A DNA stretch of 7,798 bases from a bacterium (GTDB lineage: Bacteria > Krumholzibacteriota > Krumholzibacteriia > LZORAL124-64-63), in assembly GCA_030635025.1 (NCBI GenBank), contig DAOVZQ010000106.1, positions 1 to 7,798 of the forward strand. Direction: 5' to 3'. Under the pieces are notes generated by a model. It had not been told where the DNA came from. It ran no database searches and was given only the letters and a program-made list of their open reading frames with translations. The position numbers and the translations under genes are program-made. Positions 1 through 6,707 of the stretch are shown piece by piece; position 1 is the first letter of the stretch; every line of letters begins with the position of its first letter.

Positions 1-1477
1 CGGCGATCACGACACGGTCGCCCTCGGTCAACCCGGTCAGCACAACGTGTCGCTGGCCGTCGCCCGCGCCCAGGATCACCGGACGCTTCTCGAAGACTTC
101 TCCGCCGGTCTGCACGAAGACCACCGGCCGGCCCTGTTCGTCGATCAGGGCTTCGGTCGGCAGGGTCAGGGCGCGTTCGGTCCGATCCCGACGAAGTCGC
201 AAGGCGAGGGACTGGCCCACGCGCAGGCGTCCGTCGGAGTTGTCGATTCTGTAGACGATGGGAGCGGTGCGGGTCTGCGGGTCCAGCTCCGGCGACAAGT
301 AGACCAGGTCGTCGGAAGCCAGGATGCGCGGTGTATCGTCATCGCCGGGCGTCTGTAACAGCGCGGCGGGACGGGACGGCAGATCCGTAAGGGCGCTCTC
401 GGGAATCCAGCCTCGAACCCAAAGCACGGAGGGGTCGAGTACGGTGAAGACCGGCTCACCCGCGGCCACGTACTCGCCCACGGCGGCCATCACTTCGACA
501 ACCACGCCGTCGCGGGGCGCGAACAGGGGAAGCTCGGGCGCCGGACCGCCGTTATTGGCCCCGGATAGGCGGCGTGCCGCCTCGAGGTTTGCGCGGGCCT
601 CGGTCAAGGCCGCTTCGGCCTCGCGCACGCGCCGTGCGGGGGCCGCTTCGGATGCATAGAGTGCACGGGCACGCTCGACTTCGGCTTCGGCCAGGGTGAA
701 GGTCGCCTCGGCGCGGACCCGGTCGACCTGGGCTGCCGCCAGATCGCCGCCGTCGCCGGCGACGGACCCGTGAATCACACCCAGGATATCTCCCGCGACA
801 ACGCGCGTACCCGGTGCGGCCACGGGCCGTCCACCATCGGGTGCGAGTCGTCCGGCCACGGGGGTCGAGACCACCGTCCGCCGGTCGGTCGGGGCTTCGG
901 CGGAGGCAGCGATCTCAACTGTGGGGACGAAGGGGCCGAACAGGACCTGTTCTGTCATCACGCCGAACCGCCACTGCTGCTCCTTGAGCATGACCACCGC
1001 GTCGGCGGCCGGCTCGACGACGGCGTGCTCGGCGGCATGGACATTGCCGTAGACGCGCACCTGGGGCAGTGTCGTAGCCTCGGTTGCGCCGGGCGCCATA
1101 ATCGTAGGCGTCCACAGCCCCGGTTCGGGAAGTATCGTCGGGGTGACGTAGAGCCCGGGCCGTACGGGCGCGGGCGTCTCGAATTCGACGACTTGTCCCT
1201 TGGCGTGCGTCCAGCGGCAGACAAGAGGACCATCAGCTACGGGCCGCCCACCGTCCAGTTCGGTGACGTGAGTGAGCAGTTCCGCTTCCGCCCCCGCCAC
1301 GTAGGGGGCATGCTCCATGAATATCTCGTGAGTGGACGACCAGGCCGTCTCCTGCACGATGCCGGCCTCGTGATCGTGCTCCGGCTCCGGATCGTCGCTG
1401 TTGCGGCATCCGGTCAAAGAATACGTGACCACCAACAAGGCAGACACAATCCAGGGTGCGATACGCGATACGCGCAT
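1..1477 (-). CDS. RND efflux periplasmic adaptor lipoprotein (HlyD/CusB-like), 3' end missing
   Basis: Membrane-fusion adaptor expected to link an inner-membrane RND pump to an outer-membrane channel, probably for metal-ion export. I translated it by hand from the reverse strand: the frame stays open for 492 residues from ATG at 1477 to the left edge. GGAGG at 1482-1486 supports this start. Residues 1-24 are a lipoprotein signal ending in the lipobox LTGC (lipidated C24), followed by an acidic His-bearing stretch, EPEHDHEAG, at about 31-39. Residues 46-130 look like the Ig-like N-terminal domain seen in some heavy-metal RND adaptors (FMEH near 53, HVTELDGG near 70). Residues 200-235 and 318-348 form the two lipoyl/barrel-sandwich halves. 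They flank an Ala/Glu/Arg-rich helical hairpin at about 245-305. The beta-barrel follows (WVRGWIPE at 353), then the membrane-proximal domain (LPTEALI at 439). Usual adaptors end soon after this point, so little is missing. It follows the His-rich gene by 84 bases on the same strand. The family is clear; the metal substrate is inferred. Confidence 0.93.
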   Translation of the reverse strand, partial: MRVSRIAPWIVSALLVVTYSLTGCRNSDDPEPEHDHEAGIVQETAWSSTHEIFMEHAPYVAGAEAELLTHVTELDGGRPVADGPLVCRWTHAKGQVVEFETPAPVRPGLYVTPTILPEPGLWTPTIMAPGATEATTLPQVRVYGNVHAAEHAVVEPAADAVVMLKEQQWRFGVMTEQVLFGPFVPTVEIAASAEAPTDRRTVVSTPVAGRLAPDGGRPVAAPGTRVVAGDILGVIHGSVAGDGGDLAAAQVDRVRAEATFTLAEAEVERARALYASEAAPARRVREAEAALTEARANLEAARRLSGANNGGPAPELPLFAPRDGVVVEVMAAVGEYVAAGEPVFTVLDPSVLWVRGWIPESALTDLPSRPAALLQTPGDDDTPRILASDDLVYLSPELDPQTRTAPIVYRIDNSDGRLRVGQSLALRLRRDRTERALTLPTEALIDEQGRPVVFVQTGGEVFEKRPVILGAGDGQRHVVLTGLTEGDRVVIA

Positions 1478-1481
1478 GATT

Positions 1482-1486
1482 CCTCC
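1482..1486 (-). promoter_or_regulatory. Ribosome binding site of the efflux adaptor gene
   Basis: On the minus strand GGAGG lies four bases upstream of the ATG at 1477. It fixes that ATG as the start and places the lipoprotein signal peptide directly at the N-terminus. Confidence 0.7.
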
Positions 1487-1561
1487 GATGTTCGTCGTTC
1501 AATTGCGGTGTGACGGCGATCATCCTCGTCGCGCGGCCATCGGCCGACGCAGACGAAGCTC

Positions 1562-1981
1562 TCAGATGGAGAGGGAGACGGGCGGGGCGCGGGCCGGCTT
1601 CGGCGGTCCGTGTGCGGTCCAAGGGGAGGCCGTGTCGGGCGACATGGCTTTTGCGGCGTACAGGTCGACGAGATCGGGCGCGAACCCGGACGGCATCATC
1701 GCCGGCGAAATGAACTTGAACGCCTCGTCGGGATTAACGGCCTCTTCGTGATGCTCCTCGACCACGTGGTGGTCGAAAGAACAGTGTCCGCCGGACGTCA
1801 GGGTCGTCGGGGCGGCCCGAGAGAAGGGTGCGTCGCTGCAGTGATCTTCGCAATGATGGTCGGCCAGGGCGATATGGGCAGTCAGGGACAGTCCGCAGAG
1901 AACATAGGTCAGCAGGGTCAGGGCGGCCCGCTTGCGCGTCGCCCGACGATCACTGAACCTGTTTCTCAATACACGGGTCAC
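1562..1981 (-). CDS. Small exported His/Cys-rich protein, putative metal-binding partner of the efflux system
   Basis: I do not recognise a named family. From the GTG at 1981 it is 139 residues. It has an Arg-rich n-region (residues 3-18), a hydrophobic core at about 19-39 (TLLTYVLCGLSLTAHIALA) and a likely signal peptidase I cut after ALA at 40. The first 40 mature residues hold 8 His and 3 Cys, as HHC, DHC, GHC, DHH and EHH clusters. This is a plausible soft or transition-metal site in the periplasm. The Pro-rich tail (PPKPARAPP) resembles tails I associate with small exported proteins next to CzcCBA/Cus-type pumps; that comparison is from memory. The start is uncertain. The frame also opens at TTG 2056, ATG 2050 (AGGA nine bases upstream) and ATG 2038, giving up to 164 residues. 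GTG 1981 is favoured because GGAGGA sits 11 bases upstream and the result is a normal signal peptide. It heads the minus-strand operon with the adaptor 84 bases downstream, so a role as metal scavenger, chaperone or sensor for the pump is inferred. Confidence 0.72.
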   Translation of the reverse strand: MTRVLRNRFSDRRATRKRAALTLLTYVLCGLSLTAHIALADHHCEDHCSDAPFSRAAPTTLTSGGHCSFDHHVVEEHHEEAVNPDEAFKFISPAMMPSGFAPDLVDLYAAKAMSPDTASPWTAHGPPKPARAPPVSLSI

Positions 1982-1992
1982 GGTTCGTGCTG

Positions 1993-1998
1993 TCCTCC
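1993..1998 (-). promoter_or_regulatory. Shine-Dalgarno-like site supporting the GTG start of the His-rich gene
   Basis: The minus strand reads GGAGGA here, 11 bases upstream of the GTG at 1981. The spacing is slightly long, but the match is stronger than those in front of the upstream candidates at 2056, 2050 and 2038. Confidence 0.45.
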
Positions 1999-2112
1999 GA
2001 AAGATGGATATCGAAACCGAGAATACAAAGTAGGACATACAGCCTATCATATGCAAGGTTCCTGAGGTTATTATTCGGCACGTCCGATCCCGGCCTTGAA
2101 GAGGAATGAGTC
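1999..2112. promoter_or_regulatory. AT-rich divergent promoter region between the efflux operon and the exonuclease gene
   Basis: About 2020-2080 is clearly richer in A and T than its surroundings and lies between genes transcribed outward. For the plus strand, TATTAT at 2069-2074 resembles a -10 box, but no good -35 is visible; it would give a leader of roughly 30 bases. For the minus strand, TTGCAT (2056-2051) and TACTTT (2032-2027) are 18 bases apart and could form a weak promoter, which would agree with the GTG start at 1981. No clear operator palindrome for a metal regulator was seen. These are eye-made matches only. Confidence 0.3.
2101..2105 (+). promoter_or_regulatory. Ribosome binding site of the exonuclease gene
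   Basis: GAGGA lies seven bases before the ATG at 2113 and settles that start. Confidence 0.65.
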
Positions 2113-2895
2113 ATGGAAAACCTGAATCTGGAGCGCCCCCTGGTCTGTTTCGACCTGGAAACCACCGGCACGAGCGTCGACCGCGACCGTATCGTTGAAA
2201 TCGGCCTGGTGCGCGTGGAGCCCGACGGCTCGCGCCGCGAATACCGCACGCTGATCAACCCAGAGATGCCCATCCCGCCCGGTGCCTCGGCCGTTCACGG
2301 TATCCATGATGCCGACGTGAGCGATGCGCCCGTCCTGGCCGCCGTGGCCGCGGAAGTCATCGGTCTGTTCGACGGTGCGGATCTGGCCGGCTACAACTCG
2401 GTCAATTTCGACGCGCCGCTGCTGACGAACGAACTGAACCGTGTCGGCGTCGATTTCTCGCTGGAAGGGCGCCGCCACCTGGACGCCATGCGGATCTTCT
2501 TCACCATGGAGCCCCGCACCCTGGTGGCCGCCTATCGCAAGTACTGCGGCAAGGATCTGACCGAGGCCCACGCCGCCCTGGCCGACGTGCAGGCCACCCT
2601 CGATGTTCTCGACGCCATGGTCGGTCGCTACGACGAACTCAGCGGCGACGTGGACGATCTGCATAAGGTCAGCAATCCCAACGAGGGCCGTTGGGTGGAC
2701 CGCGGCCGCAAGTTCGAGTGGAGCGATACCGGACAAGCCCTCTTCACCTTCGGCAAACACCGCGGCCGCCTGTTGGCCGACATCGCGCAGCAGTTTCCGG
2801 ATTATCTGGAGTGGATGACGGGCAAGGATTTCAGCGACGAAGTGACGGGTATCCTGCGGAATGCGCTGGACGGGAAATTTCCCGAGAAAAACTAA
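2113..2895 (+). CDS. DnaQ-fold 3'-5' exonuclease with ExoX-like C-terminal domain
   Basis: A 260-residue DEDDh exonuclease, expected to release nucleotides from DNA (or RNA) 3' ends using two metal ions in the cytoplasm. The ExoI motif is FDLETTG (D14, E16). The ExoII motif is YNSVNFDAPLL with D100. ExoIII is the His-type H-x4-D: H153 and D158 in HAALAD. All four acidic residues and the general-base His are therefore present. Residues 1-170 are the nuclease fold. Residues about 208-255 match the short ExoX-like C-terminal domain (FTFGKHRGR, then FPDYLEWM and KDF), which is often joined to single-protein DnaQ-type nucleases. It is much shorter than a polymerase III alpha/epsilon fusion, so it is better seen as a stand-alone repair or processing nuclease than as replicative proofreader; dnaQ or exoX would be over-specific names. 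GAGGA seven bases before the ATG fixes the start. It is convergent with the SulP gene, with 41 bases between their stop codons. Confidence 0.95.
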   Translation: MENLNLERPLVCFDLETTGTSVDRDRIVEIGLVRVEPDGSRREYRTLINPEMPIPPGASAVHGIHDADVSDAPVLAAVAAEVIGLFDGADLAGYNSVNFDAPLLTNELNRVGVDFSLEGRRHLDAMRIFFTMEPRTLVAAYRKYCGKDLTEAHAALADVQATLDVLDAMVGRYDELSGDVDDLHKVSNPNEGRWVDRGRKFEWSDTGQALFTFGKHRGRLLADIAQQFPDYLEWMTGKDFSDEVTGILRNALDGKFPEKN

Positions 2896-2936
2896 GGACG
2901 TCTATTCAGGATCAGATAGAGACGACGGCCGCCGAA

Positions 2937-5141
2937 TCACTCCACCGCTATCGGATACCCCGCAGCCTCCCAGGCGAGCATGCCGCCCCTCATGTTGACG
3001 GCGTTGGTGTACCCGCGCCCCAGCAGCATCCGTAACGCCAGTTCGCTACGCCGCCCGATACGGCTGACCAGAACCAGCTTGCGGTCGCGCTCGAGACCGG
3101 GGTCGCCGAGGCTGAATCTCGGCAAAGGCAGATTGGCGGCCTCGCTGATATGCCAGCGCACAAACTCCTTCACTTCACTCACGTCCACCAGCACCACCGA
3201 ATCGGGATCCTCGTCGAGAGCCGCCTTGACCTCGCTGGGCAGGATCTCCGGCACCGGACCGTGGGCGAAGCCGCCGATCATCTCGTGGTCGGCGCTCTCT
3301 TCGTGCTTGGGCAGCGCCTGGCATTCGGCGAAAACCCGCTGCTCACATTCGTAGATGCAGATACCCGGATGCAGCACGTGATGGAAGAGCCGTCCGATGA
3401 CGTTGCCGCCCCGTCCCAGGTTGTCCCGCCCCAAAGTCTGAATGAAGCCGCTCTGGTGCATCATATAAAGCACCCGCGGTCGCGCGCCGTCGATGAAGAC
3501 GTCGCCGCCCCGGCTGCGATACCGTCGAACCACGCTCTCGAGCATGTGGATGCCGCTCACGTCGATGTGGTCCACGTGGTTCAGGCGGAGAAGCAGGAAA
3601 ATCTGTCCCGGCCGACGACGGCGCATGTCTTCCAGCGAGTCCTCCACGTGATTGACGGCGCCGAAGTACAGCGGTCCTTCCACTTCCACGATCGCCAACT
3701 GCGGACAGAGGGGCTGTGTGCGCGCGGGTATCAGACGCGAGAATCCGGAGTCGGGCACCATGGCGTGCACGCGCGGCGCGGAGGTGGTGACCAGGAAGCG
3801 GGCGAAGGAAATGAACATGCCCGACAGCACCGCGAACTCCAGCGGGAAGATCAGCGTGGAGCCCATGGTCGAGAACATGATGATCGAATCACCGGGAGAG
3901 ATCCGGGCGATGCGCCGGATTTCCCGCCAGTCGACCATGCTGTAGGCGGTAACCAGCAATACCGCCGCGAGAGCCGTGTGGGGCAGGTATATGGCCAAAG
4001 GTGCCAACAGCATCATGAAGACCAGAACCCAGGCACCTGAGAAAACCCCAGCCAGCGGTGTTCGCGCCCCCGCGGTGTGATTGACTGCCGAACGCGTGAA
4101 CGACCCTGAGACCGCGTATCCCGAGAACAGACCCGAGATCACATTGGCCAGTCCCTGTCCTACGAATTCCTGATTGCTGTCGAGGCGTTGGCCGCTCTGA
4201 CTCGACACCGCCCGCGCGATGGACATGGCTTCGACCAGCCCGATGGCAGCTATGGCCATGGCGCCAGGCGCAAGCCGGAAAATCAGATCAGCGTTGAGCA
4301 GGGGCAGGTCGGCCAAAGGCGGCAGGTTACGCGGCAACTCACCGAGCACCCGCACTCCCCGTTCATCCAGTCCCAGCGCCCAGACACCAACGGCCGCAGC
4401 AACCATGCCCAACAGAGCCGATGGCCACTTTGGGCGCAACCGCTTCAGCCCGATGATCAGTACCAACGTGCTGACGCCCAGCAGCAGGCTCGGCCAGTGG
4501 GCCTCGCCTAGGCGCGTCACGATACTGCGGGCGGTCAGATAGAATTCCGGAGAGCTTTCCACGTCCAGTCGCAACAAATGCCGCATCTGGTTGACGCTGA
4601 TCAGTATGCCGGCGCCGGTCGTGAATCCCACAACCACGGAGTCGGATACGAAGTTCACCAGCACACCCATGCGCGCCAATCCGGCGACGATCTGCACCAC
4701 GCCGACCATCAACGCCAGGTATCCGGCGGCCACGAGGAATTCTGAAGATCCAGGCTCGGCCACATTCAGGAGCGTGGCCAGGGCCAGCAGGGAGATGGCG
4801 TTGGTGGGGCCGGTATGCAGGTGTCGTGAAGACCCCCACAAGGCGCCGACGACCGAGGCGACGATGGCCGCATAGAGCCCCATCTGCGGCGGCAGGTCGG
4901 CGATCATGGCGTAGGCGATGGCCTGCGGCAGCAAGATCACCGCAACGGTCAGTCCGGCCAGCATGTCCGCACGTACAGCTATGGCCTGCATGTCCGTAAA
5001 GATCCGGGCCGGACGGGTGAAGAAGGCGGAGTTTTCCTTGAGCCAGCGGATCATGCCGGGTGATGCTGAGCGTGTGTCGCGCAAGGGCAAGGGCGTGTCG
5101 CTTCCGTGAAGGATCGATCTCAAGTCGGCTACCGGCGTCAA
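2937..5141 (-). CDS. SulP-family anion transporter with STAS and degenerate rhodanese domains
   Basis: Inner-membrane SLC26/SulP carrier, expected to move sulfate, bicarbonate or a similar anion; the substrate cannot be read from sequence. Residues 57-455 are the transport domain. It opens with the family block RADMLAGLTVAVILLPQAIAYA, with GLY near 88. It also holds TGPTNAISLLA (110-120) and the signature from QEFVGQGLANVISGLFSGY (324-342) through GSFTRSAVNHTAGARTPLAG. Residues about 478-575 are the cytoplasmic STAS domain (DVSG at 527-530). A linker with C595, C599 and C607 (CIYECEQRVFAEC) follows. Residues 630-734 are a rhodanese domain (VDVSEVKEF, WHISEAANLP, GGMLAWEAAGYP). The active-site loop reads SRIGRRS, with Ser693 where sulfurtransferases have Cys, so classic thiosulfate chemistry is unlikely. 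The longest frame starts at TTG 5141, with a stop immediately upstream and no clear ribosome site. ATG 5054 (residue 30, MIRWLKEN) fits usual SulP N-termini better but also lacks one. The gene stands alone, divergent from the hydrolase. Confidence 0.96.
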   Translation of the reverse strand: MTPVADLRSILHGSDTPLPLRDTRSASPGMIRWLKENSAFFTRPARIFTDMQAIAVRADMLAGLTVAVILLPQAIAYAMIADLPPQMGLYAAIVASVVGALWGSSRHLHTGPTNAISLLALATLLNVAEPGSSEFLVAAGYLALMVGVVQIVAGLARMGVLVNFVSDSVVVGFTTGAGILISVNQMRHLLRLDVESSPEFYLTARSIVTRLGEAHWPSLLLGVSTLVLIIGLKRLRPKWPSALLGMVAAAVGVWALGLDERGVRVLGELPRNLPPLADLPLLNADLIFRLAPGAMAIAAIGLVEAMSIARAVSSQSGQRLDSNQEFVGQGLANVISGLFSGYAVSGSFTRSAVNHTAGARTPLAGVFSGAWVLVFMMLLAPLAIYLPHTALAAVLLVTAYSMVDWREIRRIARISPGDSIIMFSTMGSTLIFPLEFAVLSGMFISFARFLVTTSAPRVHAMVPDSGFSRLIPARTQPLCPQLAIVEVEGPLYFGAVNHVEDSLEDMRRRRPGQIFLLLRLNHVDHIDVSGIHMLESVVRRYRSRGGDVFIDGARPRVLYMMHQSGFIQTLGRDNLGRGGNVIGRLFHHVLHPGICIYECEQRVFAECQALPKHEESADHEMIGGFAHGPVPEILPSEVKAALDEDPDSVVLVDVSEVKEFVRWHISEAANLPLPRFSLGDPGLERDRKLVLVSRIGRRSELALRMLLGRGYTNAVNMRGGMLAWEAAGYPIAVE

Positions 5142-5288
5142 TCATAAGCGATTTTGCGAAGAAATGCTTCGTCCGGTCGCTTCGAATCGCTATCGGGAGT
5201 TATCTGGCGGTTCATCCTGCAAATTAATATCATTAACGCCACACATTACTCTTGTCGAACCCCCCGGTCCGTTTGAGGAGATGAATCC
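5142..5288. promoter_or_regulatory. Divergent intergenic region with dyad symmetries between sulP and the hydrolase gene
   Basis: This 147-base gap separates genes read outward. On the hydrolase side, TAATAT at 5225-5230 is a good -10 candidate but has no convincing -35. It lies inside the perfect dyad TTAAT-ATC-ATTAA (5224-5236), which could be an operator or chance in an AT-rich patch. On the sulP side, AGCGATT (5147-5153) pairs with AATCGCT (5185-5191), and CGAAG (5157-5161) with CTTCG (5180-5184). Together they form a bulged stem that ends six bases from the TTG at 5141. A second CTTCG at 5167-5171 offers an alternative partner. There is no T-tract, so it is not a standard terminator. Confidence 0.35.
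5275..5280 (+). promoter_or_regulatory. Ribosome binding site of the exported hydrolase gene
   Basis: GAGGAG lies eight bases before ATG 5289. An ATG at 5281 touches the site directly and is in another frame, so 5289 is the start. Confidence 0.7.
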
Positions 5289-6659
5289 ATGCGACGACTG
5301 ATCGCACCCGCGGTCGCCGCCACGGTTGCGTACATGTTGACGATGGGGCCCGCGCCCGTCGCCGCCCAAATCGATCTGAGCGCCCTGTTCGCGCAGCCGA
5401 CCCCGATCGAACTCGATGCGGTCGCCGCGGACTGGTCGTCCCGGGACGTTACACCGAGCCAGTACGCCGTCGAGCGCAGCGGCGCCGGCGCCGGATTTTC
5501 GCTGCAGGAGATCCGCCATGAGATCGACGGCCTGACCCACTACGGAGTCATCCGTTATCCGCGCGACCACGAGGCCGGCGGCAAGTTCCCCGTCCTGGTG
5601 CTTCTGCACGGCGGTTTCAGCGGCCTGGACCTGAACTGGGTGCTCGATTTCGACGCGGACTTCCCGACCACCTGCCTGGCCGACAGCTTCCTGATCGTCG
5701 CGCCCGTCTACCGCGGCGAGATGCTCAACGGCTACGGCATCCTGCCCACTCGCTGGAGCGACGGCGTGCCCAGCCCCTTCGATCGCGACTGCGACGACAC
5801 CATGGCCCTGTTGACCGCCGTGCTGGAAAACGTGCCCACCGCCGACGCCTCGCGTGTGGTGGCGTTGGGCGGCAGCCGCGGCGGCAATGTCGCCTACCAT
5901 CTGGCCATGCGTGACCCTCGGGTGAAACGTACGGCCGTGCGCTACGGCCCGGCCGACTTCAGTCTGGCGCACGTGCAGACCGGTGCGGAGGAAATGTTGA
6001 ACACCGGCGCTACGGGTGATCGTCTCGGCGAGCTGGTCGCCGAATCCATTGCCGGTCCCTACGTGAACGGCGAGATGACCCTGGCCGAGGCCCGGCACGT
6101 GTTGCTGACCTGGTCGGTGGTCCCTCACATGACCGACGGACTCTGGCTGCAGGTGCATCACGGAGCCAAGGATACGGACGTGCCCCTGGTTCAAAGCGAA
6201 CAGGTCGACGCGCGAATGACGGGTTTCGGAGCGGGCGACCCGTCCTACGCCTACTTCGTTTATCCCAACGGGAGTCACAACGCGGCTTCGCTGGTCGGAC
6301 ACGAGGCTCTCGTTGAAGCGTTTCTCTGTACTCTGCCGACAAGTACGGGAGTCTCTGCGGTGCCCACCCCCATACGTCTCGGCGCCGCGCCCAACCCCTT
6401 CGCCGGTTCGGTCGAACTCACGGCCACCACAGAGCTCGGCGCCCTCAAGATCTTCGACGAGTCGTCCAGATTCACGATTTACGACACGCGCGGCCGCCTA
6501 ATGCGCACATTGCCCCCGGCCAAGCGCTCCGCGGGACACGTCGCCGTCGACTGGGACGGCCGGGACACAATGGGCCGTGAAGCGCCGGCCGGCGTCTATT
6601 TCGCGACCCTGACCGGAGCGGGGCCTATTGAGCCCCTGAGAATCACCCGCCTGAAATAA
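5289..6659 (+). CDS. Exported alpha/beta hydrolase (S9/dienelactone-hydrolase-like) with FlgD-like C-terminal domain
   Basis: A 456-residue exported serine hydrolase; substrate unknown, a peptide or carboxylic ester being most likely. Residues 1-26 are a Sec signal peptide with a probable cut after PVAA or VAAQ. Residues about 70-350 form the alpha/beta-hydrolase domain. LLHGGF (105-110) is the oxyanion region. GGSRG (194-198) is the GxSxG elbow with nucleophile S196. HGAKDTDVP (291-299) matches the S9-type HGxxDxxVP with acid D295, and NGSH gives H330 as the base. The triad is complete. Residues about 366-456 are a FlgD-like Ig domain: PNPF at 369, YDTRGRLMRTL near 398, WDGRD at 422 and AGVYFATL at 434. 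Such tails are common on exported proteins of FCB-related phyla and may act in sorting or surface attachment; this role is inferred. C129 and C168 could form a disulfide. The strong GAGGAG site settles the start. The unrecognised membrane-anchored gene follows on the same strand, with 48 bases between this stop and its likely ATG. Confidence 0.93.
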   Translation: MRRLIAPAVAATVAYMLTMGPAPVAAQIDLSALFAQPTPIELDAVAADWSSRDVTPSQYAVERSGAGAGFSLQEIRHEIDGLTHYGVIRYPRDHEAGGKFPVLVLLHGGFSGLDLNWVLDFDADFPTTCLADSFLIVAPVYRGEMLNGYGILPTRWSDGVPSPFDRDCDDTMALLTAVLENVPTADASRVVALGGSRGGNVAYHLAMRDPRVKRTAVRYGPADFSLAHVQTGAEEMLNTGATGDRLGELVAESIAGPYVNGEMTLAEARHVLLTWSVVPHMTDGLWLQVHHGAKDTDVPLVQSEQVDARMTGFGAGDPSYAYFVYPNGSHNAASLVGHEALVEAFLCTLPTSTGVSAVPTPIRLGAAPNPFAGSVELTATTELGALKIFDESSRFTIYDTRGRLMRTLPPAKRSAGHVAVDWDGRDTMGREAPAGVYFATLTGAGPIEPLRITRLK

Positions 6660-6707
6660 CCGTCGATCTTGCTCAAGCAACACCAGTTGTGTGACGATAG
6701 TGGGGTC

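Noticed and set aside
770..1513. Plus-strand 247-residue open frame
   Set aside because: It lies opposite the efflux adaptor, which has a signal peptide, lipobox, ribosome site and family motifs. This frame has low-complexity, Gly/Arg-rich content and no motif.
1610..2065. Plus-strand 151-residue open frame opposite the His-rich gene
   Set aside because: The minus-strand reading has a signal peptide, metal-binding clusters and operon position; the plus reading is Gly/Arg-rich without features.
2071..2760. Minus-strand 229-residue open frame
   Set aside because: Antisense shadow of the exonuclease gene, which has all DEDDh motifs.
2896..2936. Possible bidirectional terminator between the convergent exonuclease and SulP genes
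   Set aside because: Only a short imperfect pairing (GTCTAT with ATAGAGAC) is seen, with no T-run on either strand.
3150..4040. Plus-strand 296-residue open frame
   Set aside because: Antisense shadow of the SulP gene; composition is rich in His, Gln and Arg as expected from reverse reading, with no domain.
5190..6302. Minus-strand 370-residue open frame
   Set aside because: Antisense to the exported hydrolase, whose catalytic triad and ribosome site are clear; the long opening comes from high GC content.
6620..6636. GGGGC / GCCCC hairpin with a seven-base loop
   Set aside because: It lies inside the end of the hydrolase coding region and has no T-tract, so it is not supported as a terminator.
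6669..6680. Short inverted repeat TTGCT-CA-AGCAA after the hydrolase stop
   Set aside because: Five-base arms with a two-base loop and no T-tract; too small for a terminator and likely chance.
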